DNA from: Frigoriglobus tundricola
GTDB taxonomy: Bacteria > Planctomycetota > Planctomycetia > Gemmatales > Gemmataceae
Direction: 5' to 3'
NCBI RefSeq assembly: GCF_013128195.2
Contig: NZ_CP053452.2
Span: 8,122,001-8,186,000, forward strand
Length of the DNA stretch: 64,000 bases
The notes beneath the pieces were generated by a model. The model did not search any database, was not told the DNA's origin, and saw only the letters and a program-made list of their open reading frames with translations. This document shows, piece by piece, positions 34,651 to 43,613 of this stretch (the stretch's first letter is position 1; each line of letters starts with the position of its first letter). The position numbers were made by a program, and so were the translations under genes.

Positions 34651-36423
34651 CTCGCAACTGAATTCTCCGCCCGCGGAAACGGCTCAGTAGACGATTGTAA
34701 CTTACGGTTCGCTCGTCTTCGGAGGTGGTTTTGGGAATCCTCGCGTGAGCTTTCCATACAGGTCTGTTGGTAGCTCCCAGAGTTTCAGGAGTCGCTTTTG
34801 CACCTTGGTCAACGGCGATAACAGCGTGTGCGTCTGGCCGTTGACCTCGATGACACTCAGGCTGATCGTCTTCAGCACACCCAGCAACAACTCCGCACTC
34901 GGACGCGCCGTCTTGCGGCCCGCTTGACCCGCATACACACCTTCCAACTTCGACCCATCCTTCCTCAAACCCTCACGCACCTGCCACTCCAACAACGTCA
35001 ACACGCGCAACGCCACACTCAACAAATACACCAAACCCTCGATCCGAACTTCGTCCTGCAAATACAACGGCGTCAGACCCAGAGGCCGTCCCTTCAGACG
35101 CGACCAGTCGTTCTCAATCCGATACTGGCCCCGGTACGCCCATACCACCTGCGTCAGGCTCATCCCCACCCCATTGGTGCCGTACACCTGCCAGCCCATC
35201 TCGCGTTTCTTCTCCTCGATCGCCTTGTCGTCGCGCGCACCTCGATCTCGAACGACACGTCCGTCTTCTCGGTTGGTGGGCGACCGCCATACCCTCGCTT
35301 CTTCTGCCTCGTCATTACCGCTTGGGCCGTGCAACTGAGCAAGTCCTCCACTCGTTCACGCTTCATGATGACTTCCGCTGCCGCCATCAGTTCCGTGTGA
35401 AATAACTGCTTTTTGCCCCGCTTGCGTGTGGGCAACTCACGCAAACACCTCTCGGCTGTCGAGAGACGACGCTCCAATGCCTCCTGTTGGGCCACCGCGT
35501 AGGCTTTCGAACGGACCAGCCAGCGGCGTTCCGTCCAACGCACCTCCTTGACTCGACCTCGGCGGTCAACTCCACATCCACGTAGAACCCCTCGGCCACC
35601 CGTTCGTCAGGCTGGCCTGGGGGACCAGGGCGTGACACCTTCTGCAACACCTGAGTGCCCAACCATACCGGGAGCAACAACTCGTGCCGCTGGGCCAAAC
35701 TGAGTTGAGCTTGCGACAGCGGGCACAGGTAGAAATCGCCGCCAGCAGCCACGAAGGCTCGGGTGGCCAGGGCTGCCATCTTGCAGTCACCCACGTAGGT
35801 GCGACCACCCACCCGAGGGACTGTCGCACGGCCACGATGGCGGGCACATACAACGGATCGTCCGTCGCGTTGCCCGGCACGACGGCTGTGGCCAGGGGCA
35901 TGCCCAGTGGGTCGAGAACCGCAGCGGCGATCTTGAACTGGGGTCGATTGGGATCGTCCTTGCTGTGACCGAACTGCAAGAGCCCCTGCTCGGAGAGGAC
36001 GTCGGCGTAGGAGTTGGCGGTGGTGGTGTCGATGCGGACAAGGTCGGTGGGCAGTTCGTAGACCCGAACGGTCTGCTGATTGAGGTCGCGTTCGACGGCG
36101 TGGAAGGAGTCACCATCACCGAGTCGTGTCAGCCAGTCGGCCAAGCGGTCGTCGTGAAGGTCGGTGGGCACGACGGGTTTAGCGAGGAGAGCGGCCAGTG
36201 TGGTTTGGTGCTGATCGACCCAGGATTGGACGTGGTTGAGGCAATGGTCACCTTGAGAGACGATGAAGAGTAACCAGACGGCCAGAACCTCTCCGGGAGA
36301 GAGCGGACCTTTCCAGTGGAGCGGTGCTGGGTAATGGCAGTCGAGTGTGGCGGGGAGGTTCAGACGTTGGAGGGTCGCCCAGAGGACGGGCAGGTCGCCC
36401 ACGACCTCCACTCGTAGCAACCG

Positions 36424-36433
36424 GGGTTTGATG
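36424..36433. repeat. 10-bp target-site duplication of the ISAs1-family element (left copy)
   Basis: GGGTTTGATG at 36424-36433 recurs exactly at 37654-37663, directly outside both inverted-repeat ends. It defines the insertion precisely and lies in codons 4-7 of the host IS1634-like transposase. Confidence 0.9.
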
Positions 36434-37653
36434 TAGGGCTTACGCACTATGAAGTCGTGGCCTGGTAACGGTTTGTGTCTATGATACCGGTCAGGAAGAC
36501 AGCGATGACCCTGACCCTGGCGAGCATTTTCGCGGATCTGCCGGACCCGCGGGCGGAGACGGCCAACAAGATCCACCGGCTGAGCGACATCCTGACCATC
36601 GCCACGTGCGCCGTGATTGCCGGGGCCGAGGGGTGGGAAGACATCGCCGCGTACGGGCGGGCCAAGGAGGCTCTGTTCCGCCAGTTCCTGCCGCTGGCCA
36701 ACGGGATCCCGAGCCACGACACGTTCTACCGGGTGTTCGCCCGACTCGACCCCGACGCGTTCGCCGACCGGTTCACCCGGTGGGTAGCCGCGGTGTGTCG
36801 GGACACCGGGCTGACCCCGCCGGACATCGACGGCCCGACCCACATCGCCGTCGACGGGAAGAGCGCGCGTCGCTCGCCGAAGGCCACATCTACCGGGTGT
36901 CTGCACCGGGTCGAGGCGTGGGCCGTGGGCAACCGCTTGATCCTCGGCCAGCGGTCCGTTCCCGAAGGATCGAACGAGATCCCCACGTTCCGCGAGCTGC
37001 TGGCCACCCTCGACTTGATCGGGGCGGTGGTGACGGTGGACGCGGCCGGGTGCCACACCGAGACGTTGGAGCTGATCCGCCAGCGGGGCGGGGAGTACGT
37101 GGTGTGCGTCAAGGGGAACCAACCGGGGTTGCAGGAGGCCATCGCCGGCGTGTTCGACCGGGCGGGCGAGTCGGGGTTCGTTGGGTGCGACGCGCACACG
37201 TCGGTGGGGCACGCCCACGGGCGCCACGAGGTGCGGAGCGTGACCGTGGTGCCGGACCCGCCGGGTCCGCCCGCGGGGTGGCCGGATGTGGGCTCGGTGG
37301 CCCTGGTGTGCCGGGACCGGCAGGTGAGCGGTCAGGGGAACACGAGCACCGCCAACTACTACCTGACCAGCCTGCGGGTGGACGCGGCCGAGTTGGCCGG
37401 GTTGATCCGCGGGCACTGGGGCATCGAGGCGATGCATTGGATCCTGGACGTGGCGTTCCGGGAGGACGAGAGCCGGACGGCGGCCGGACATGCAGGGGCG
37501 AATCTGGGGATGATGCGTCGGGTGGCCGTGTCCCTGCTCCGCCGGTCCGGAAAGAAGGGGAGCATCCACAACCGTCGACTCCGCGCCGGATGGGATGACA
37601 AGTACCTGATTCAAGTACTCCAAGGACTCTCCACGCATAGTGCGTAAGCCCTA
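36434..37653 (+). mobile_element. ISAs1-family insertion sequence, complete (1220 bp)
   Basis: It has perfect 18-bp inverted ends, TAGGGCTTACGCACTATG at 36434-36451 and its reverse complement at 37636-37653, flanked by the 10-bp duplication. A single intact transposase frame fills the element and its TAA stop falls inside the right inverted repeat. Intact ends, duplication and frame suggest recent transposition. Confidence 0.93.
36475..37647 (+). CDS. ISAs1-family transposase
   Basis: The frame encodes 390 aa from a GTG at 36475; the ATGs at 36481 or 36505 are equally plausible starts. The N-terminus has the H-repeat/ISAs1 signature FADLPDPRAETANKIHRLSD with ILTIATCAVIAGAEGWEDIA. The DDE catalytic core contains HIAVDGKSARRS (first Asp), TVDAAGCHTETLELI (second Asp) and the C-terminal LIRGHWGIEAMHWILDVAFR with EDESR, carrying the catalytic Glu region. 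The length and motifs are those of complete ISAs1 transposases, with no frame disruption. Confidence 0.93.
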   Translation: MSMIPVRKTAMTLTLASIFADLPDPRAETANKIHRLSDILTIATCAVIAGAEGWEDIAAYGRAKEALFRQFLPLANGIPSHDTFYRVFARLDPDAFADRFTRWVAAVCRDTGLTPPDIDGPTHIAVDGKSARRSPKATSTGCLHRVEAWAVGNRLILGQRSVPEGSNEIPTFRELLATLDLIGAVVTVDAAGCHTETLELIRQRGGEYVVCVKGNQPGLQEAIAGVFDRAGESGFVGCDAHTSVGHAHGRHEVRSVTVVPDPPGPPAGWPDVGSVALVCRDRQVSGQGNTSTANYYLTSLRVDAAELAGLIRGHWGIEAMHWILDVAFREDESRTAAGHAGANLGMMRRVAVSLLRRSGKKGSIHNRRLRAGWDDKYLIQVLQGLSTHSA

Positions 37654-37735
37654 GGGTTTGATGTGAGTCATCCCGACAAACTACCCACAAACACCATTCC
37701 CGATAACCACCCCAAACACGAGCGAACCGCCTGTT

Positions 37736-38085
37736 GTAACACGTGGCTAGCGAGAAAGGAGGAAGCGTCGCACCCGACGTTTGCTGTGGAGACTGTCTAC
37801 GCCGCGCCGTGCGCCCTCCAATCGCGGACGGCGAAACGGTTCGGTAGGTGACCGCGCAGAGCACGGCGCCGCACGTGCCCTCGGTCGATGGGTCCGTCGC
37901 GCAACCCGGTCATCCAATTTGACCGCGGGATCGGAACTGGATTGTCTGGATGGGACGGGGCGAACACCGGGGACGGGGCGCGTCGGACCGAGCGCCCGCT
38001 GATGATTCTGCTAATTTTCGCCACCACGTTATTTCCGGATAGGATGATACTCTCGCGGATTACCACTAAAAGAGTTCATGCGCCC
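37736..38085. other. Intergenic region upstream of the GH13 gene
   Basis: 350 bp between the IS1634-like end and the GH13 start. No coding region is supported. An AT-richer block at about 38008-38070 (CTAATTTTCGCCACCACG; TCGCGGATTACCACTAAAAG) is the likely promoter zone for the GH13 gene. Confidence 0.45.
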
Positions 38086-41000
38086 ATGAGTCTCATCGTC
38101 CACTACCAGCCGCTGGAGCCGGGATCGCTTTGGTACCTGCACGCCTGGCAGCTCGCCTGGGACGGCAACAAGGTCTGGGATCCGGTCGGCACCGTTGCGG
38201 GCGGCCGCGTCGATTTCCCGTTCCCCGACGTGCCCGACCCGCGACAACTGAACTTCAAGTTCCGGTCGCTTGCGGTGTCCGCGAGTGCCACAACGTGGGA
38301 GCCGGACGACTTCGTCCGCCAGCTCGTGGACCCGGCGGCGACCGAAATCTGGACGTTCCCGGCCACGCGGCGGATCCTGTACCGCGAGCCCAATCCCGCC
38401 GGGGTCGTCTTCCACGCCGGCGACACCCTCACGTTTCGAGCGATCACCCAGAGCCGGTTCCGCGGGGGAAGCCTCTACGCCTGGAATCCGTACGGCCCCG
38501 CGTCGCAGGAGGGCTACTTTCCCGAGTCGGCGCGCGACGACGCGGCGGGCGTCTCCACGTTCGTCGTCACCCTGCTCGATTGGATGACGAACGGGTTCCA
38601 TCTGAAGCTCGTCGGCGCTGGGCCGAGTGACACGCGCTTGTGGGAACCGGACGCCAGCAACCGGGTCTGGCGGCCCTGCGACGGCAACACCCTCTGGCTG
38701 AAGAGCGGCCAGTGCGACGTGCGGGGCCAGCCGCTGTCGCTGGTGCCGCTGACCGTCGAGGTGCAGGTGCCCGCCGGGCGGACTCCTCCCTCACTGTCCC
38801 TGACGGACGTGACGGAAGGGCAAACGTTCCCCTTCGATCCCGTGGCGACCCGGCCGTACACTGGCAGTACGCTGTTCCAGGTCGCCACCTACAAGCCGGC
38901 CATTTACCCACAAGCCGGGTACACGCTGAGTGCGAGCACCGGGGAAAGCCCGCCCATCAACCGGCCGGTCCCGGCCAACCCGGCGGACCTGGGGCAGACC
39001 TGCCGGTTCGCGCTCGGGGCGAGCGCGTGGGTGGACGACTTTCCGCCCGTCGCGTCGACCGCGACCCTGGTGGTCGTTCCCCTGAGCGCGCAGAGCTTCG
39101 GTTCCGGCCTGGACGTGCAACTGGCGATCGGCAACTCGGTGCCGTACGCGACGGTGCCCGCCGTCAGGGGCGCCGACCTCAATTGGACGGCGTCCCTCCC
39201 GGTGGTGCGGGACACGACCACGAGCCTGCGGCTGGTGCCGGTCGGCGCGGCCGAACGCACACCCTACGCCTGGATCGACACCGGCCGCTACTTCACGCCG
39301 CCCGGGAGCGCGGTCACGTACTTCACGACCGAGGGCGTTTTCGGGATCACGGCCCGGGGGCCGACGGCGTTCGCCGAGCCCCCGAGCCGCCGGGCGCTGA
39401 TGGAGTCCGCGTTCGGTCCCGCCGTGGTCGCCGGCCAGGTTTTCGGCCCGAACGAACTGCCCCACGGGGCCACGAGTTCCGGCGGCCGGGTCTTCTTCGT
39501 GGTCCACGCGCCGCACGCGGTTTACGCGACCCTGATCCTGGTGGCGGCCGCGTCGGGCGGCGCTGCGGTGCGGCGGGAAATCCCCATGTCGCTGACGAAG
39601 GACACGCTGTACTGGTGGTGCGCCGTGTCGCCGGCGGACGCCCCGGCCGGGACCCGCTACCACTTCCTCCTGAACGACGATCTGGAAGTCATTGATCCGG
39701 CGGCCCGGGAGGTCCGGGACACCGGCACATTTGACGTGCCGTTCCCTTCGGACCCGAACGACGAGGGCATCGCCTGGGCGCTGGTGCTGGACGTCGAGTC
39801 GGTGCGGGCCGCGGCGCACGCTCAGCCGTGGCAGACGCTGGGGTGGGAGGCGCTGCTCGTCTACGAGATGCACGCCCGCCGGTTCACTGACACGAGTCCG
39901 GGCAACAAGGCCCCCCTCGATCTGCTCGTGGACGAGCTCCAGCCCACCAGCCGGCTCGGCCAGGAGGGGTACTTGCGGGCCCTGCCGGTCACGGCCTTCG
40001 AGTTGCTGCCGGTGCAGGAGTTCAACAGCGCCATCTCCTGGGGGTACGACCCGTCGTTCTATTTCGCGGTGGACGGGCACTACGGCGGCAGCTCGGCGCT
40101 GGCGCGGTTCGTGAACGCGGCCCATGCGGCCGGGCGGGGCGTGCTCCTCGACGTGGTCTACAACCACTCGCTCGGGTCGCCGCTCATGAAGATCGCCCCC
40201 GACGTCTACCGCAACGGGGATTACGACGGGGACCGGATGAATTGCGGCCACCCGATGGTCGGCGAGTTCCTCCGCCAGGCCACGGTCCATTTCACGCGAA
40301 CGTTCAACCTGGACGGCTTCCGGTTCGACGACACCCAGACCATCGTCACGCGGTGCCAGGGGGGCTGGGAGTTCCTCGGCATGATCCGCCGCGCCATCCG
40401 GACGGCGGCGACGGCGGAGGGGCGCAACTGGCCCTACTGCGTGGCCGAGAACTCGGCCACGAGCCCCTGGGACGTCTCCAACCCGCCGGGGGCGTCATGG
40501 ACGGTCAGTGGGGCATCGACGAGGTGTACCGCATCCGCGACGCGAGCTACGACGTCTGGCACCCCGGCTCGGACGACGCCGGACGGCTGCGGGCGGAGAT
40601 GAACAACCCGGCGTATTTCGGGCGCCCGTTTTACCAGGCCGCCCGCTTCGGCGAATCGCACGACATGGTGAGCGAACAGGACCCGGGGAACAAGCGGATC
40701 GCGGCCCGGCCGCCGTTCGGCGAGGGCCGGCAACTGGCCAAGGCGCTGGGGGCGCTGACGCTGCTCTCCAACGGCGTGCCGATGCTCTTCATGGGCCAGG
40801 AGACCGGTGAGACGAGCCCGTTCTCGTTCGACAGCGCCGCGCCGGCGCTCAACCCGCAGGACGTCGTCCCTCCGGCGGCGGCCACGGACGGCACGCGGGT
40901 CCTCGCCTGGTTCCGGCAGTTGATGGGATTGCGGAACGACGCGGCGCAGGGGCTACAGGGCGATTCGAACTATCAGGTGGTGCAGACGGGGGACCGCACG

Positions 41001-41255
41001 ATCGCGTTCACCTGCGGTCGCGACCAGTCGCTCTTCGTCGTGGTCACGTTCGGAACGGCGAACCAACAGCAGGACAGTTCCTGGCTCGGGCTACCGTCCG
41101 GAGGGGCGTACAAGGAGATTTTCAATTCGTCCTGGCCGGTCTTCCAGGTCGAGTCCGAACCCGAACGCACCAATGGTGGCTACAGCGCCCGGATTCGAGC
41201 CGGTCAGATTCTGCAACTGCCATTCATGGGCGCCGTCGTGCTTCAACGGGCTTGA
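38086..41255 (+). CDS. Large GH13 (alpha-amylase superfamily) protein, one frameshift
   Basis: With one corrected base the product is about 1056 aa from ATG 38086. Residues 1 to about 460 are beta-rich and unlike known modules (for example SLIVHYQPLEPGSLWYLHAW). A CBM48/E-set-like segment follows (RVFFVVHAPHAVYATLILVA), then the catalytic barrel. GH13 regions are visible: region I DVVYNHS, region II GFRFDD (nucleophile Asp near 745), region III VAENSAT (acid/base Glu near 786) and region IV GESHD. The layout resembles glycogen branching/trehalohydrolase-type enzymes. The frame breaks at a G run (40488-40492, one G short) between regions III and IV. The present reading ends at 40602, lacking region IV and the C-terminal domain, so the gene is inactive unless this is an assembly error. 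Confidence 0.83.
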
Positions 41256-41340
41256 CCCGCGGCAGCCGCCGTGGGGCGGCGAGCTGTCCGCGGGGATCAA
41301 GTGAGGTACGCCGATCCGCTCGCGCCAGCCTCAACGATAC

Positions 41341-41364
41341 GGGCCGGGGAGCGCTCCCCGGCCC
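41341..41364. terminator. Palindromic hairpin between convergent genes
   Basis: A 24-bp perfect palindrome (arms GGGCCGGGGAGC and its complement) lies between the GH13 gene (+) and the DUF1349-tailed sigma gene (-). It can fold as a 10-bp stem with a 4-nt loop. No U-run is present, but its position between convergent stops fits bidirectional termination. Confidence 0.65.
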
Positions 41365-41411
41365 GCTGGCGTTCCCTTGGTGTCTGTTGCTCGACCTGGA
41401 GCGCGGAAGGC

Positions 41412-42946
41412 TCACGGCGACGCGGCTTGAGCGGGTTGAGGGAGCGACTTGGGGAACCCGTTGAGATCCGCGGTGCCCTGTTCGACGAACAGTTTGAACT
41501 CGTCGAACGTCGGGTCGAACCGAGAGGAGGTGTTGTGACCCGCCGCGACGCCGATCCGCACGCTCCGGGGCAATTCGACGGCGATCGGTTGGAGCGACGA
41601 CCACTCCACGCCGTCCGCACTCGCCGCCCCGTACACCTTCCCGTTCCGCCGCTCCAACCGCAGATAGGTTTCCTTCTCGGTCAACGGGAGTGTGGCCGCG
41701 TTGCCGACGCGCACGAACTCACCGTTCCGCCGTTGTTCGAAACTGGCGTAGCGCATGTTCGTCTTCTCGGACACCAGCTCGGCGCGCTCGAGCCGGATGT
41801 AGTTCTTATCGTCGTGCCAGAGAAGCAGACCGGCGCCGTGGAACGGCCGGCGGTTGGCGACGACGCTTTCCGCGCCCTGCAGGAACTCCCCGGACACCCG
41901 CACCTGGGCGATGAAGTCCCCCTCCACGTCGCGCAGCACACGCGGCGCGTTCATCTGGCCGCGTTCGACCCCCAGGGCGTGATCCTTGCCCGGAATGCCG
42001 ATCGACAGGCGGCCCTTCGATACGCTGAACTTGCAATCGCCGTCGGGGTCGTTGACGGTGCCCCAGGTGGCGAGTACCGTCTTCGCCGGGCTCGGCCCCG
42101 CTCCCGGGGCCGCCGGCGCGTCCGCGACGAGCGGATTAGCGGCCTTCGGGGCTGCCTTCGGCGGCTCGCCGTTTAACCCGGCCGCCAGCCCGCACGCGAG
42201 CACCACCACCGCTGCCAGTTTGACCTTCACCAGTCCCATCGTCATCGCCTCCTGGGCCAGTTCGAGTATGTGTCCGGGCGGTAAGGAACCACCGGCCCAC
42301 CCGACCGCTTGCGCCGCAACCGCGGGGGGCGACGCCGCGGTTCCCACGAGAACCGCCGGGGCGACGCCGCGCCGCCCGAGGCGGTCCAAGAGCCGCCGCC
42401 GGGCGCGGGCCAGTTGTCCGCTCAGGGTGTTCACCCGCACCCCGAGCCGGGCCGCCGCCTCCCGCTGCTCCACCCCTCAATGTCGCACAGGATGAACGCT
42501 GCCCGTAGGGCCGGCGACATCGCCGCGACCTCTTCATGCGCGGCGAGGAGCAACTCGCCCCACGCCGCGTCTGCAACGGGCGAGTCCGCCTCGGTCCGGG
42601 CGGCGGCCCGTTCGTACCGCACGCGCCGGGCGTGCACACGTTTCACCCCGCCGGCGACCCGCACCGCCGCCCCGTGCAGCCACGCGGCCAGGCGCTCCGG
42701 GTGACGGACCGCCTTAGCGCCGCGCGACAAGGCGAAAAACGTAGCCTGGAACACGTCTTCGGCGTCGGCGCGGTTCGGCAGGGTGTTTCGGCACACGGCC
42801 CACACCATTGGCCCGTGCCGGTCCATGATCGTGGCGAACGCGGACTCATCGCGGTGGTCGATGAACCTCCGCAGTAGATCAGCGTCGCTCTCCACGGGCG
42901 GGGGGGCGAAACCACATCGGATCAGATGAAGGAAGTTGCGGCTCAT
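41412..42946 (-). CDS. ECF sigma factor with transmembrane segment and DUF1349-like tail (one frameshift)
   Basis: Joining frames gives about 511 aa from ATG 42946. Region 2 is FIDHRDESAFATIMDRHGPM with NRADAEDVFQATFFALSRG; region 4 runs through AFILCDIEG, then EQREAAARLGVRVNTLSGQL. The break is at CCCC on the plus strand (42473-42476); one more base rejoins CDIEG-VEQREAAARLG. A hydrophobic helix follows (VKVKLAAVVVLACGLAAGL). The tail (about 290-500) looks like a DUF1349/concanavalin-like sandwich: RPFHGAGLLLWHDDKNYIRL, then YLRLERRNGKVYGAASADG. Like the other extended planctomycete ECF factors it may link an envelope signal to transcription. No anti-sigma gene is adjacent. Confidence 0.8.
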
Positions 42947-43613
42947 GGCGCCCCCGTCGTTCACAGTTAGTATCCGGCGGACGCGCATTCCTGCGCGGCG
43001 CGGGAATAAACACAAGCGGTCGCACCGTCTGATACACGAACACACCGTGGCGGCCTCATTTGCTGGGCTTCCGCTCCGGGCGGTCCTTGACGAGGCGTTT
43101 GACCTGATATCGGATGGTGCGGCCCCCGGGCCGTCGCCGACCCGCACGGCCCCGGCACAGGAGAAAAGAGAAACCGGCTGTCGTGCCCGGCCGCATTGGG
43201 AGTACAAGCCAATTGAGAAGGGCCGAGGCGAGGAGGCCGGGCGGTCCGAGGAGGAGGAGTTCAACCGGCGGGGCGGACTGGGGAGGGGGCGGCATTTCCA
43301 AGGGGCCGGCGGGCGCCGGTTCGTGTTCAAGCGGGCCAAGCAGTAAGGCCCGCGCCGTTCCCCACGGTCTGCTGCTTCCGGCCGTCACGGGGCCTTACGC
43401 CGCGCGGCACCGAACCCGGCCATGTAACAGTTTTCCGTTGCGCGCGGGGCGTCCCTGCGCGCAATCGGGCCGGTGAGTGGAGTCGATCGAGCGGAGGCGC
43501 CCCGGAAGGGTGAAGGCCGGGCGCACCGATTACTCCTACCAGACGGACGGCGACGAGAACGAGTGCGTCGCCATCCGCTCGGATGACGAGGCGCGGGCGG
43601 TGCCTTCGCAAAA
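42947..43613. other. Intergenic region with little coding evidence
   Basis: About 670 bp. Apart from the weak coding trace at 43160-43346 I see no gene. The left part must hold the promoter of the DUF1349-tailed sigma gene; the right part (43480-43600) reads through in plus frames only as GC artefacts. Confidence 0.4.
43160..43346 (+). pseudogene. Possible degenerate DUF4177-like short gene
   Basis: The plus frame ending at the TAA of 43346 reads PHWEYKPIEKGRGEEAGRSE and closes with RRFVFKRAKQ. These are the first and last blocks of short WEYKv...FKR proteins (DUF4177-like), but the middle, usually LNxLGxEGWELV, is replaced by NRRGGLGRGRHFQGAGG and no suitable start codon is near. It could be a decayed or frameshifted copy, or chance. 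Confidence 0.3.

Larger units (their letters stand above)
34702..37671 (-). pseudogene. IS1634-like transposase, frameshifted and split by ISAs1
   Basis: The original start reads MTHIKPRLLRVEVVGDLPVL across the inserted element: ATG at 37671, insertion within codons 4-7, continuation from 36433 downward. Transposase segments then follow in four frames: RIDTTTANSYADVLSEQGLL (to about 35812), YVGDCKMAALATRAFVAAGG with FYLCPLSQAQLS (to about 35570), RRWLVRSKAYAVAQQEALER with FEIEVRA (to about 35240), and YRGQYRIENDWSRLKGRPLG with LTPLYLQDEVRIEGLVYLLS to the stop at 34702. GDCKMAAL and RGQYRIENDW are typical of IS1634/IS4-group DDE transposases. Three frame changes plus the insertion leave it non-functional. 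Confidence 0.82.
34702..37735 (-). mobile_element. Decayed IS1634-like element, interrupted by an ISAs1-family element
   Basis: Both extremities carry the inverted sequence CGGTTCGCTCGT (34705-34716 and inverted at 37718-37729), with partial matching inward. Without the nested element and one target copy the IS is about 1.8 kb, in the range of the IS1634 group. Its transposase has several frameshifts and is split by a 1220-bp ISAs1-family insertion near its 5' end. The exact outer boundaries and target duplication were not resolved. Confidence 0.72.
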
